Counted from the stretch's first letter, positions 10,485 to 22,440 are shown. The stretch is DNA of 64,000 nt from Odontesthes bonariensis (GCF_027942865.1 NC_134515.1:3790839-3854838); one strand, 5' to 3'. Numbers and translations: made by a program. The notes: a model not told the origin generated them from the letters alone.

Positions 10485-13074
10485 GCCGTACCAAGACACA
10501 CCCACCTGGCCTTCAGCTCAGTGCGCTCCACAACAGCACGGGTGCTTTGATGCGTATATGTGTGCAGTCTATTGCCCCGATTATGTTTGGCAGTCCAGCC
10601 ACGGCATGAAAGTCCTTCTTAATCTGTACTTGTGGGACAGCGGTGTATGGGAATTTGATGTACCATGGGTGATAAACTGATGAGAGCTTTGATGACCAAG
10701 GGGAGCGCACGACTCACAGAGGACTGGGACACCCCCGATCTGTCTCCAATCTCCCTCTGAAAGGTTCCAGTGGCCAAAAATCCAAGGGTGGTGAGGACCT
10801 GGACGTGTGGTGGAATTGGGTTTGATCGGCGTGTTTCTCTCTGGAGTTGTGGCTCTAGCAAGCTATATATCTGCAGCAGCACAGTCCAATCTAAATCACG
10901 ATGTCAGCCATTCGTCTGTCTCCACAAGGATATCTACACGTTCTCGAAACACACGCTCTCTTCCAAGAGCCTGACGCGCTAAGACATCCAAAAGTAGCAA
11001 ATCAGCGGCTGGTTACACTTCCCATGTAATGTACATATTTATTTATGTTTGCTTCAAAGTAATTAAATATACAATCCATTAGTAAAGCAAACTTGATTTG
11101 AATAACAGCGGACTATTTCACAAAACTCCTACGACAAGTCTGGATCACTCGTAAATTCTGTTCGTACCTGAAAGAAAATGTAAAATACAAAAAGATTGAT
11201 GAATGCGCAAATTCTCTTAAATCACTCGTACGAACGTATTAAGAACAAATCTGTGCGTATGAACGGTTGTTGCATGAGGCCCAAAGTGTTCATGTTGCAG
11301 TGGAGCTCTGAATGCTCAGCACATATTACACTCTTCATCTTTTAAATATGTCTACTCAAAGTTCACCACAAAAAATACACTTTTTGACTGAACTCTTCTC
11401 ACTCTTGTCAGTGACGATGGAATCACGATCTTTAAACAGTCTGAAATAAATAATCTTGTTTTCACTGTTAGAAATTGTTAAAAAACACTAAAGAATTAAA
11501 CTAAATTGAACTGAAGAATAAGTGATTGAGTATTAAGGCCTCTTGATGAACTATAAGTTATGGCTCACTGTAATGGCTGAATTGTGTTCTGCAGTACAAT
11601 CATCAAGGTATTTCACTATCAAATCAGTAACAAGATTAAAATGATTTTAAAAATAATTTCAAAATATGCTTTAGCACACAGTTGCCTGATCATGAACAAC
11701 AACATGTGGGCTATGAGCAAACACCTGGGAATGCTGGTGGATCAGTTTGTGGTTTGGTTCACTGCCATAAACTACGAGCAAAAGCTTTGATTCAGACCCA
11801 GGAAGACAAAAACATGACAGAGGATGCAGTGATCAGCAACTCTGACCTGATGAAAGAAAAAGGAAATTCCAACTAAACATCGCTGTATATTACACAGACA
11901 GGATTTTACACTTTGCACATTTACAATGAAATTAGGAAGAAACCTTTAACGTAACAAGGTTTTTCTTCTCATGACAACAAAGTGCTGCCTAAATTAGATT
12001 AACAAACAAGTTATGTCCATGATGTTCCTCTAACCTGAAGGCACTTCTCCCTAAAATCTCTTTTTCCCCCACTCTGTTTTGATTGTTAGCATTTTTGCAT
12101 GTCTATTGGTGGGAATCTGGCTTCAGTCCACTCTGCTGATGAGAACATCTTCCTCAGTGAACTGGTTAAGAAAGTGACCGGCGTTCATCACCACGTCTGG
12201 GTTGGAGGTTTTGACACAGTCGCAGTAAGTTACACGGTGCAGTTTATCAAATTAAGTTTTTACTGAATGTGTGAGAGTATTTTATATGAATAAAATACAA
12301 TTATTCATTTGTAATGTTTTGTTGACACATAACTCATCAAACACACTCTTAATAAATGGTCTTTTATGAGGCAGCAGGTTGCAGCTTTGTTAAATCTGAT
12401 TATATCATACTGCTGTGTATTTCTCCATACTACACATTGTATTTCCTCTTTCAGGACAAAAAGTGGCTGTGGACTGATGGATCAGACTTTAACTACCAGC
12501 GCTGGTATACTGGGCAGCCTAACAACTATGGAGGAAATGAGCACTGTCTTGAGATCAATTATGGAGGTACAAACAGAGGTTCCACTACACTTTTATGGAC
12601 AACTTATGGACTCTCACCCCAAACTGCGCAGGAGGTCTACTGCATGTGGTTTAGAGACGGTGTTGCTATGAACTACTTAAGATTCTGGTTCTCCTTCTCA
12701 TGTTTAAATCTGTTAAAATGACGGACGTCTTTCACACTTTTCCATTTTTCAATGATGGAAAATATTTGCCTAACAAGACACTTGGCACAAATATAAGCAT
12801 TTATTTTAAGATGTTTGATTTTTATTGAGATATTTGGAGACATCCCAGCCCGCTTTGTGCTGTAGGGTCACAGTGTCGTGTTTAAGAAGCATTTGAAAAT
12901 GTTCACAGACAGAGATATTCAACACACTCTTATGTACTTGAACAGGAACAAGCTTGTGTAAAAACCTAAATTAATGCATGTTTGTTTTTTCCATAAAATC
13001 TCCAAACAGGAACGTATTGGAACGATATACCATGTGACCATGGAAGATTTTTCATTTGTGGCAAGAAGCTGTGA
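8825..13074 (+). CDS. Lectin A: secreted C-type lectin (ladderlectin/nattectin/lactose-binding-lectin type), QPN variant
   Basis: Six coding exons follow a non-coding one: 8825-8887, 9237-9264, 9440-9540, 12090-12224, 12455-12566 and 13010-13074. Phases agree throughout and give 167 aa. Residues 1-21 form a hydrophobic signal peptide (MASGFNLVFFGF...). Then come a short linker and one C-type lectin domain starting PGCPPGWTQYGSRC. The six canonical cysteines are present, as are the WVGG core, QPN in the carbohydrate loop and WND before the last cysteine pair. The family binds sugars, usually with Ca2+, and acts outside the cell in innate defence. QPN is neither the mannose motif EPN nor the galactose motif QPD, so specificity is uncertain. 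Intron 4 is enlarged by Harbinger copy H2. The third coding-exon boundary (9264) uses a weak donor, GTTGGT. Expression cannot be judged from sequence. Confidence 0.9.
9812..11282 (+). mobile_element. PIF/Harbinger derivative, copy H2, in intron 4 of lectin A
   Basis: The ends are GGGCTTCATGCAAGAACA and inverted GGGCCTCATGCAACAACC. It contains the 78-codon Myb-like remnant (10018-10254, +) and HARBI1 remnants (10513-10882, -) with the first catalytic aspartate intact (GAIDCTHIRI). The middle of the nuclease is missing, as in H1. Lectins B and C lack it at the equivalent intron. The flanking triplets (ATT, AAA) no longer match. A run of 29 cytosines sits at 10455-10483 at the place of the common internal deletion. 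Confidence 0.85.
10455..10483. repeat. Poly-C tract, 29 bp
   Basis: Uninterrupted C run within Harbinger copy H2. Copy H1 has only six Cs at this point (2630-2635). Confidence 0.95.
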
Positions 13075-13254
13075 TGCATCCGGCCATGTCAGCAACAAGG
13101 ATAATCTCAGGCCTCATCACTCTTTTCTGTTCTAATCAAACACTTCCAGATTAACACAGAGCAACAGAGCTCTTATGATTATGATTTATGATATTTTTCA
13201 TCATATATTAACTCTGCCTTTATTAATTCGACTGTAGACTTTATCTGCACGTTC

Positions 13255-13260
13255 AATAAA
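13255..13260 (+). terminator. Polyadenylation signal of lectin A
   Basis: AATAAA lies 181 bp after the stop codon. The inverted counterpart for lectin C (TTTATT, 22502-22507) lies at the same distance. Confidence 0.8.
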
Positions 13261-13439
13261 AATCCTCCAAATGCTGTTCTGAATCACTCTGTTCTGTGGT
13301 TTCTTGTGTCCTTTCTATGGTTTTATGTTTTTGGTGCAGCTGGCTGAAGGCTTCTGTGTGAAGATGTAACACTTCATGATACTTCAGAGAATTGAATCAT
13401 AGTTTGTCCAACCATATATACAGTAGATGTGGTAGACCC

Positions 13440-14105
13440 CAGCCTCTACTGTTCTTGAGCTGCCATGATTAGTGCCTCTGTACTGTCTGTAAGAACAGTC
13501 TTTTTAGCCACTGAGAGGACCACTTCTTCAATCTGCCGTTAGTATAAACTGTGCAGAGGCTTATCCTTCCTTCCATGATGGTTCCTCCACTTCCTCCTTG
13601 CCTCCCCAGGGTTTCAGCTGCCTGAGACATTCACTCAGCAGCTCATCACTGGGGGCCATCTTCCCGACGTATTCCTGGATATTTGTTGTTTTATCCTGGA
13701 TAGTAGCTCTAACGCTCACTAGTCCCTGGCCTCCCTCATTCCTCTAAAATCTCACGGTGCTGCACTTGAGGTGAAACCCTCTGTGAATTGTAAGAGCTCT
13801 TGTCTTGATATCAGTGGCTTCTTTCTCCTTTGGTCAGGTTATCATACCAGTGAGGTATCTGATAACTGGCAGGACGTAGGTGTTGATGGCTCAGAATTTG
13901 TTCTTCCCATTCAGCTGACTCTTCGGGACCTGCCTTAGTCAGAGAACCTGGTTTCTTATTTACTTTCTCACTTACTGAGCTGATAACCACTGTTTTAGCA
14001 TCACTAAGTGAGATCTCCAAGTCAGATAACCCAACAATACCCTGGTTATGTTGAGTGCTTCATTACCATTTAAGATAAAAATGTCATATTTTTGACAATG
14101 AGAAT
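13440..14105 (-). mobile_element. Non-LTR retrotransposon 3' region remnant (inverted copy at 21215-22440)
   Basis: On the minus strand broken frames match those at 21760-22300, where runs such as VTTKWLQRLRQVPKSQLNGK and INTYVLPVIRYLTG are readable. This pattern belongs to the region after the reverse transcriptase in some fish LINEs. I cannot assign a clade. This copy lacks about 450 bp present in the other copy, between matching GACT tetranucleotides. Confidence 0.55.
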
Positions 14106-15340
14106 GTGTTGAGTTGTAAATACATTTTATGTTAGTTATCCCATATATACTCTGTTTTTGTATTGATTAAGAGTTGAGCAAAGTTGTGCTTTGCTCATTT
14201 GTGTGAAGGTCGTAAACTCCACTGTTAGGAATGTGGTCTGGTCCGGCCTGAAACTGGATCCCCCTTCCCTTCATTTGTTTGCTTTTTGTATACACCCATT
14301 TTCTGAATAAAGTGGAGGAGACATGATGGAGAAGCTTCAGAGCGGGTTTGGAGATTGTAAGAAGCTGTCTCCTCATCGCTCTCCTCATGAGTAAAAATCC
14401 TAAACGTCTCTCTCTCTCTTCTTTATGAATTCGTAGGTATTTGAACCTGACATTTAATTGGTCCTTCGGCCGGATTCCAATAGATCTGAGGATTCCAGCG
14501 GGCGAGGTGGAAGCTTCATGAGGAGAGCGATGAGGAGAAAGACCGTGCACGGCTAAAAAATTCTAGTGAGTTTTTTAAATCCTTTTCCAGGACTGGAGAT
14601 CAGCCCGCCAGCTGGAATCTGAGGATTGACGGAACTCTGTGAAAGGGGAGAGACAGCGTTTTTTGCTGAGTGTGTTTACACTTAAAAAAAAGAAGCGTGA
14701 ACGAGGGTTCAGCGCGTAAAGAAACCCTGTAATCCTAGGCACTGGCAGGTTATTAATTGATAAAGGTACCTCCTGTCGAGGGAAACGGAGCCCGGCAAAT
14801 ACCCGTGAGGACGGCGGAGTCCTGCGTAAACAGGCACTTAAATTCCGTAGCAAAAACGGTGTGAATGTGAATGCGTGTAAGGAGAGCGAAAATATCATTT
14901 AGATATTTTCCTCTCATATAAAACAGCAGGACTGTAAGTAGAGAGCCTCTTGTGGATGCAATATGCAAGAATCTTCCACTCGAAAGAGTCGAAGTGAAGG
15001 TTACCACAACAGGAGATTTTTTCTCTGCCCTGCTGAATAAAACAACCAGTTATTAGAACACCCTAGGTGTTGAAAAGCTGGACTAAATTCTCAAAATGGG
15101 AAACGGGGGAAGTAAACAGTCGAAAAGAAAGTGTCTATAAAGAAGATAAAGAAGTAAAGAAGATAAATTGTGCAGAGAACAGCTATCATGCAAAGATTGA
15201 AAATTCATAGAAAAGCAGGATCCTGATAAAATTAAATTCCTTCCAAAATGAGTAAAAAATACGGATTTAATGGAAGCTTAAATATTAAAAAAATTAGTTG
15301 CGCTGCAGGATGAAATTATAACAAAGACAAAAGGTTGCCC
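14106..15340 (+). mobile_element. Probable endogenous retrovirus 5' end: LTR-like part, leader and start of a dead gag
   Basis: An AATAAA at 14306, then a stretch TTGGTCCTTCGGCCGGATTC at 14459-14478 that could be a tRNA primer-binding site, then about 600 bp of leader. At 15096 an ATG opens with a myristoylation-type MGNGGSK start and stops after 14 codons. Beyond it, out-of-frame pieces such as KKYGFNGSLNIKKI are compatible with gag. No pol or env is attached. The LTR limits are not defined and the assignment is an inference from layout. Confidence 0.4.
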
Positions 15341-15374
15341 AAATGTAAAGCAAAAAACTGGCAAGTCACAGTTG

Positions 15375-15790
15375 CTCCAAAGTGAAAACACACACTGAGC
15401 TAACACACGACCTGGGCTGACTGAAAAAAACTTGGGTCATGCAGACTTCTCCCACAGATTAACAGGCAAATTAGCCACTCTTTGCTGAAACTACTTTCAA
15501 TGGGGGCCGTTATCACACAGTGAAACTAAACCAGCAGCAAGCCTACTTAGCAGTCAAAATATAACAAAAAAGCAGCCTGGTACACAAGAAACATTTACTT
15601 ACTTATTCTGGATGAATCAAGGAGTTCACAGTGCCTCCAAAAGTGAAAACACACACTGAGCTAACACACTACCTGGGCTGACTAAAAAGAACTTGGGTCA
15701 TGCAGACTCCTCCAACAGATTAACAGGCAAATTGGCCACTCTTGGCTGAAACGAGTTTCAATGGGGGCTGTTATCACACAGTGAAACTAA
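15375..15790. repeat. Direct duplication, period about 260 bp
   Basis: The segment from CCAAAGTGAAAACACACACT through GTTATCACACAGTGAAACTAA occurs at 15375-15530 and again at 15636-15790. The second copy resumes at 16385 after the MITE insertion. No coding content recognised. Confidence 0.85.
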
Positions 15791-16381
15791 AGCCTGGTTT
15801 ATAGTCGGTAACGCAAGACGCAACGCAAGCCCTTGCGCGGTTGCAAGCCCCCCCTTGCGTGCTTGCGTGTGTCACCTCAATTTTCTAAACTTCACGCAAA
15901 ACGCAAGCGCAAGCCACTGGCTGTGGTCGAAACCGCCTACTACTTGATCGATCTGACAGTATGCAGAGCGTTTACACACAGTGCACTTCGCTCCTGCCTG
16001 AGCCGAAATCAGCCGGCCTGAAGCTGATTTCCCTTAAGCTATAAACTCTGTAAATATATAACTTTAGCAACATTTGAAACATTTTCAGGCGAGATAGTAG
16101 TCGTTTAGACCCCCAAAGTGTTGAAAATCTGACAAAATACCGGCTATTTACAAGAAGAAGAAGCATGAATCCACTCGAAGAGGTCCTGGCGGTGAATTTC
16201 CTTTCATCATAGTAGGCTTGTCATTGAAAAAACCCGCTACTCCACCTACTGTCCTGGCGGTGAATCGCCACGCAGCACACGCAACCGCCGACAAAGCAAA
16301 ATGAAGTATAAACGTCTCGAGCCATTAACATACGCGCAAGACGCAAGCGCAAGGGCAGTTAAAAGAAGTATAACTCAGCCT
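15791..16381. mobile_element. MITE, 591 bp, TAA target duplication, with empty site next door
   Basis: The ends are AGCCTGGTTTATAGTC and inverted AGGCTGAGTTATACTTC. TAA is duplicated at 15788-15790 and 16382-16384. The neighbouring duplicate reads ACTAAACCAGCAGC without interruption (15526-15539), which is the pre-insertion site. The interior is rich in ACGCAAGCGCAAG motifs. The 3-bp TAA target fits the PIF/Harbinger group. Confidence 0.85.
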
Positions 16382-16439
16382 TAAACCAGCAGCAACCATA
16401 CTTAGCAGTCAAAATATAGCAAAAAAGCAGCCTGGTACA

Positions 16440-16765
16440 CAAGATCAGGTGCAGCAGAATGAAGGAGAGGGGAAGGGACTGGGTCAAGGGAACATGGCCA
16501 GATGTTACAAGGTGAAGGACCTCATTTGCAGAGAGGGGAGAGAAGTGGGACAGAGAGGGAGGTGGAGAGGGAGAAGGTGGTAGAGAGGGAGAAGTGGGAG
16601 AGCGAGAGGTGTGGGTGGTGTGGACAGCTGGGGGGTGAGGGAAGGAAGATCGGATATTGTTAACCTTCTTGTCAAAGAAGTCGGCGAAATCGTCAGGGAG
16701 GAGGGAGGAGGGAGTGGGGGTTGGAGGAGGGACGAGAAGGTTTGAAAGAGTTCTGTCATCATCCT
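16440..16765 (-). mobile_element. L2-like LINE fragment
   Basis: On the minus strand, after frame changes, it reads DFFDKKVNNIRSSFPHPP and then a proline/serine-rich linker as in fish L2 ORF2 between endonuclease and reverse transcriptase. It ends at a CTTCATTCTGCTGCACCTGA stretch that is where the plus-strand L2 copy at 29186 begins. Confidence 0.6.
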
Positions 16766-16779
16766 GTCTGACTGCTCAT

Positions 16780-17215
16780 TTGCTTCTGTCCTTTGGACTG
16801 GGAAGTTTTCCAAAATGCTGCTGATAACATCAGGGACGACATACCCGAATACATTCACAAATGCATAAAGAATGTCATATTCAGTAGCACTCACACTGCC
16901 CTCTTCCACCTGGAGCAGAAGAACACATATGTATGGATGCTGTTTATGGACTACAGCTCTGCTTTCAGCACCACAGTTCCACCCAGGCTTGTCACGAAGC
17001 TCCAGGATCTCTACATCATTATGCAACTGGATGCTGGACTGGTGGAGAGAGTCTGCTGCTTGAGATTCTCGGGGCTCAACATCAGTGAGGATCTGAGCTG
17101 GTCACATCATGAAAGGAGTGAGGAAACAACTCCTTTCTGCAGCAGCTCAGGAGGTTCGGCATGGACTCCAGAATACTCCCCAAGTTCTACCTATGCACCG
17201 TGAGATTATTCTGTC
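16780..17215 (+). mobile_element. Rex1-like LINE reverse transcriptase remnant, left arm
   Basis: Frames read HLEQKNTYVWMLFMDYSSAF (reverse transcriptase block A) and then, after an internal deletion, SGLNISEDLSWSHH from the thumb region. An inverted copy with the same deletion occupies 28700-29165. Confidence 0.75.
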
Positions 17216-17518
17216 TGACTGGTACCACTGTCATAATTCTCTGGACCACATAGAATGAATGAATGTAAAGTGAGTGAGAATGAGAGGGGTGTGAAACACA
17301 CAGCCAGAAATGTCATCTGGCCACCTGACGTTACACAACACACAAGTGGAAGATTACTGTAACAGCCAGGAGCTCATTTCTGTCTGTGTGCTATATAAAA
17401 CAGAAACTTGTTTGATTAGTTTGAGTTGGAATTCATTCTTTTGAAAAACAGAAAAGTTCATCAACACAAGACATTTGCTTCCTCGTTTCATTCAACATTC
17501 CAGAATCACCTCAGAAGG

Positions 17519-17526
17519 TATAAAAG
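17519..17526 (+). promoter_or_regulatory. TATA box of lectin B
   Basis: TATAAAAG, 58 bp before the GTAACA donor at 17585 that closes the non-coding first exon. Identical in lectin C. Confidence 0.7.
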
Positions 17527-17715
17527 AGCCGTTCAGCTCCTGTTTGTGTTCAGCATCTCTGAGTCAGCATCCACTGCAGCAAAGGTAACACAGGCATTAT
17601 TCTCAATGATCAAACAGACATTTAATGTTAGACAAATGATAGAGTTAATCTGTCTGCACACAGTTGTTGATGTTCTGAACGTGACTGCATTGATATCTTT
17701 AATGTCTCTCCTCAG

Positions 17716-19607
17716 ATGGCATCAGGTTTTCACTTGGTTTTCTTCTTCTGTTCCATCAGTGGCCTCCTGATTGTTGAAAGTGTAAGTAAAACTAACTCAC
17801 TTTCATGGTCATGCCTGTTTATCTGCAGACAAACAACTCAGGACAGGTGAGGACAAAGGTGGTGAACGTGCAGCTGTCTGCACCAAGGACAAAACAAAAG
17901 GTCAACTAACATTTCAGGTGCTCTCCTCTGACTTTTAACTGAGCAAAGTCTTCTACTACATCCCTCAGACTCAGCTGGCAGGCTCCACTCTTTTTCACTC
18001 CTTCACTGCATCTGTCTTGTCTGCTGTGAGAATAATGTTGTGCATTTCTACACATCTATAACATGTCTGTAATTGTGCTAATGCAGTTGCATCATTTTAT
18101 GCCTGATACTGGTGCAGAAATCATTGCAGTTCTGTGGTATCACCCACCATCACCAGAGTACATGCATGCAGAATTCCTCAAAATATTGTTCAGTAAGAGC
18201 TCACTTCATGCTCATCAGTTAAAAACATCCTCATTCAGGTATAATTCATGGAAAACATGAAAACCACTCATGACTTCACGTTAACACATTCAAGCACAAC
18301 ACAGGACTACAGTTGATGGCAGCTTCATAACTACCATCTTTTTAAAAGATAGGAACATGTTAGAGTTGAAAAGTAAAAACTCTTCATTGGTTTCCGTGTG
18401 TTTGTCTTCACAGAGGTCTGTGCAGGGTGCAGGTGAAGTGCCAGGTAAGTAGTTCTAATTCTATTTGCTGTTGAACTTCAAGAAGCAGATTCTCTGCTTC
18501 AGATTTACAGAAAAATAAAAGGTTTTTATGACAGTTATGAATACAAATTCCTGTATTTTGCACTTATTATCTTCTGTCTAATACAACAACTGTGGCAGTT
18601 CCTCCTGGCTGTTCCCCTGGCTGTCCTCCTGGTTGGACGCAGTTCGGCTCTCGCTGTTTCATTTTCTACCACACAGCAAAGAATTGGATTGATGCAGAGG
18701 TATGTAACAGAGCGATATCTTATTTCCTTCAAAATAAAGCATAGAATTGCCAATTTCTGCAAATTGTAAGAATTTCTCAAATGTTTTTAGAGAAAGTTTA
18801 ACCTTTAAAAAGGGACGTCTGTAGCTCTTTTTCTTAAAACCATTTTAAACCTCTTTATGACTTTTTTCTCTTTGAGCTATTGAAAAAGATATCAATCATT
18901 TTCTTGGTATCACTCTTGTCAGTGACGATGAGAGATTCTTTAAACAGTCTGAGATAAATAATTTTGTTTTCACTGTTAGAAATTGTTCAAAAACACTAAA
19001 GAATAAGTGCTGGAGTATTAAGGCCTCTTGATGAACTATAAGTTATGGCTCACTGTAATGGCTGAACTGATCATGAACAACAACATGTGGGCTATGAGCA
19101 AACACCTGGGAATGCTGGTGGATCAGTTTGTGGTTTGGTTCACTGCCATAAACTACGAGCAAAAGCTTTGATTCTGACCCAGGAAGACAAAAACATGACA
19201 GAGGATGCAGTGATCAGCAACTCTGATCTGATGAAAGAAAAAGGAAATTCCAACTTTAAACATTGCTGTATATTACACAGACTGGATTTTACACTTTGCA
19301 CATTTACAATGAAATTAGGAAGAAACCTTTAACATAACAAGGTTTTTCTCATCATGATAACAAAGTGCTGCCTAAATTAGATTAACTAGCAAGTTATGTC
19401 CATGATATTCCTCTAACTTGAAGGCACTTCTCCCTAAAATCTCTTTTTCCCCCACTCTGTTTTGATTGTTAGCATTTTTGCATGTCTATTGGTGGGAATC
19501 TGGCTTCAGTCCACTCTGCTGATGAGAGCCTCTTCCTCAGTGAACTGGTTAAGAGAGTGACCGGCGTTCATCACCACACCTGGGTTGGAGGTTTTGACGC
19601 GGTCGCA
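17716..19607 (+). pseudogene. Lectin B: C-type lectin gene truncated after coding exon 4
   Basis: Coding exons 17716-17781, 18414-18444, 18599-18699 and 19473-19607 are intact, in phase and bounded by good splice sites. They encode the signal peptide (MASGFHLVFF...), linker and first half of the lectin domain through WVGGFDAVA. Similarity to lectins A and C stops about 50 bp into the next intron (near 19660). The exons that would carry the QPD/QPN loop, the WND motif and the last three cysteines are absent, and a Rex1-like LINE follows at 19885. A protein read into the intron would have no calcium site and an incomplete disulfide set. The gene is an inverted copy of the 5' part of lectin C. 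I treat it as a pseudogene, although its promoter and splice sites look usable. Confidence 0.8.
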
Positions 19608-19884
19608 GTAAGTTACACGGTGCAATTTACCAAATCAGGTTTCTACTTAATGTGTGATATAAGCATGTCATCAGTTAAAAAGAAGAGAAGGCGTTGTCTC
19701 CAGGATTGTTACTAATTTAGAGTGGCAAGGTGTGGAGTTGGTGTTCCCGTAAAAGAACACGGATGCAGATGTTCTGTTTTTGGTTTGTTTATCTGGCTGT
19801 GGTCTGCAATAGCAATACAAAGAAACCATAAGTTTAGCAAACACAATAAATGATACACAAACACAATAATATAACCAAGGTCAC

Positions 19885-20685
19885 AAAGGACTCCTGTCAT
19901 CTACAGAAATATTCAGATGACTCTGCAGTTGTCGGGTGTATCAGAGATGGACAAGAAGCTGAGTACAGAGAGCTGGTGGACCGCTTTGTGGCATGGTGTG
20001 GGAACAATCATCTCATATTGAATGTTAACAAAACAAAGGAGATGATTGTAGATTTCAGGAGAAATAGGGTCAGATCAAACCCTGTTTCCATCATGGGAGA
20101 AGAAGTGGAGGTGGTTGAGGAATATAAATACCTTGGTGTTCATGTGGACAACAGACTGGACTGGAGACACAACAGTGAAGCCATCTACAAGAAAGGACAG
20201 AGCAGACTGTACTTCTTGAGGAAGCTAAGGTCCTTCAAGGTTTGCAACAAGATGTTGCAGATCTTCTACAAGTCTGTTGTTGAGAGCGTCATTTCCTCTA
20301 GCGTCATCTGTTGGGGCAGCAGCATCAGAACCAGGGACCTAAAAAGACTCAACAACCTGATAAGGAAGGCTGGTTCTGTTCTGGGGACGACTGTGGAACC
20401 TCTGGAGACAATAATGCAAAGAAGGATTTTGCATAAAATCAAGAGAATTATGGACAACCCTGAACATCCTCTCCATGAGACTGTTATCGGAAAACAGAGT
20501 CTCTTCAGTCAAAGGCTTCTTCAGTTTGGATGCAAAACGGACCGCTAAAGGAAATCTTTCCTGCCCACAGCCATCAGCATCTATAATAACTCCTTGATTT
20601 AATTGAGCTACATCAACATTTAATTTCCCTCTGGGATAAATAAAGTATTTTTGAATTTGAATTTGAATTGAATTTGAAATCAAAG
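19885..20685 (+). mobile_element. Rex1-like LINE, 5'-truncated
   Basis: One frame of about 220 codons starts inside reverse transcriptase block C (YSDDSAVVGCI). It continues through TKEMIVDFRR, YKYLGVHVDNRLDW and SRLYFLRKLRSF to the C terminus, then a 3' UTR and a TTTGAA-repeat tail at 20650-20680. 5' truncation and a simple-repeat tail are usual for target-primed insertion. It lies in the stretch where lectin B loses its last exons. Confidence 0.85.
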
Positions 20686-20779
20686 GAAATTACAGACGCC
20701 GCTGATTCAGGAGGAAAAACTTACATCCACAGCACCGCGTTAAAGACACAGGTGGGGTGCATTAATTTACGGTGGCCGA

Positions 20780-21035
20780 CACGTGCAAATGCGCTGCAAA
20801 CGCCAAAACAAATCCAACAGTAAAATGCTGCAAGACAAAAATGCGGCAATCACAAAAACGACCGGAGCACACGCGCTGCAAAGCCCAAAACACATGCAAG
20901 AGAGAAACGCTGCAAACCCCAAAACACATGCAAAAGAGAAACGCTGCAAACTTCAAAACACATGCAAGAAAAAAACGCACTGCAAAGATCAAAACACATA
21001 CAAGAGAGAAATGCTGAAAACTTCAAAACACAACG
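20780..21035. repeat. Degenerate tandem repeat, about 32-bp unit
   Basis: Units of the form CTGCAAAC..CAAAACACATGCAAGAGAGAAACG recur with variation about seven times. Open frames across it on both strands are by-products of the repeat. Confidence 0.75.
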
Positions 21036-21214
21036 GAAGTTCGCCAGGCCACTAGGAGGTCTCGACCTGTGGGATAGGGGATCGACTATGGGAGATCTAC
21101 CATATTAATGAAAGAGAAGAAAGTCAAAAGGTACGTTGTCATTTATGTCTTTTTTAAACACTTGGCCGTAATCTTTTACCTTATTATTATATTCCACTGC
21201 TCTTCTATAGCAGT

Positions 21215-22440
21215 CATTCTCATTGTCAAAAATATGACATTTTTAACTTAAATGGTCATGAAGCACTCAACATAACCAGGGTATTATTGGGTTATCTGAC
21301 TTGGAGATCTCACTAAGTGATGCTAAAACAGTGGCTCAGTAAGTGAGAAAGTAAATAAGAAACCAGGTTCTCTGACTCTGGATATGTTACATGTTCATGT
21401 AAAACAGGAGGAGCTGCCATTCAGTGACCAATTACAATTTTATATTTCTAGCAGGCTGAAAGCAATGAGCTGCTCCAGGCAAAGCAGGAAGGAAAAAAAA
21501 GGACAAAATAATGCACAACTTTTTCATACAGTTGGCCACTAATGATATGAGTGTGTACATTTATTTGTTAATATCGCTGCCATGTCATTAAAGCTTGAGT
21601 AGACCAATCTATTTGCAATTGTGTATCTTATTAAAAGAATGTGCTGCAGATGTATTTTTGAGTTGTTCTGTCAGATCCAAAAGTTGTTTGTTTTGTTATA
21701 TACACTATTTGGAGTAAATAAAGAACAAACATAAACGCTACGAATACCTTGGGATCACGCAGGAAAATGGCAGCCATGAGGAAGCCACAAGGACGGTGGT
21801 CACAACCAAGTGGCTACAAAGACTAAGGCAGGTCCCGAAGAGTCAGCTGAATGGGAAGAACAAATTCTGAGCCATCAACACCTACGTCCTGCCAGTTATC
21901 AGATACCTCACTGGTATGATAACCTGACCAAAGGAGAAAGAAGCCACTGATATCAAGACAAGAGCTCTTACAATTCACAGAGGGTTTCACCTCAAGTGCA
22001 GCACCGTGAGATTTTAGAGGAATGAGGGAGGCCAGGGACTAGTGAGCGTTAGAGCTACTATCCAGGATAAAACAACAAATATCCAGGAATACGTCGGGAA
22101 GATGGCCCCCAGTGATGAGCTGCTGAGTGAATGTCTCAGGCAGCTGAAACCCTGGGGAGGCAAGGAGGAAGTGGAGGAACCATCATGGAAGGAAGGATAA
22201 GCCTCTGCACAGTTTATACTAACGGCAGATTGAAGAAGTGGTCCTCTCAGTGGCTAAAAAAGACTGTTCTTACAGACAGTAGAGGCACTAATCATGGCAG
22301 CTCAAGAACAGTAGAGGCTGGGGTCTACCACATCTACTGTATATATGGTTGGACAAACTATGATTCATTTCTCTCAAGTATCCTGAAGTGTTACATCTTC
22401 ACACAGAAGCCTTCAGTCAGCTGCACCAAAAACATAAAAC
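21215..22440 (+). mobile_element. Non-LTR retrotransposon 3' region remnant (counterpart of 13440-14105)
   Basis: Broken plus-strand frames from about 21740 read YLGI, then VTTKWLQRLRQVPKSQLNGK, INTYVLPVIRYLTG and later PSWKEG-type text. Several stops and frameshifts make it inactive. It retains about 450 bp (21378-21826) that the other copy has lost. Confidence 0.55.

Noticed and set aside
12356-12721. A 121-codon single frame read as a separate lectin gene
   Set aside because: It is coding exon 5 of lectin A with intron read-through on both sides. Splice sites and phase place it in the six-exon coding gene.
8825-13074. Lectin A as a type II antifreeze protein
   Set aside because: Type II antifreeze proteins share this fold but usually have ten cysteines. 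Lectin A has six and retains WND, so a sugar-binding lectin is the better call.
16505-17026. Minus-strand 173-codon frame opposite the Rex1-like fragment (and its equivalent at 28904)
   Set aside because: The first part is antisense to reverse transcriptase text and the second part is L2 linker sequence. There is no independent gene.
20772-21055. Lys/Cys-rich frames as a possible small secreted peptide
   Set aside because: They arise from the degenerate 32-bp tandem repeat and are open on both strands.
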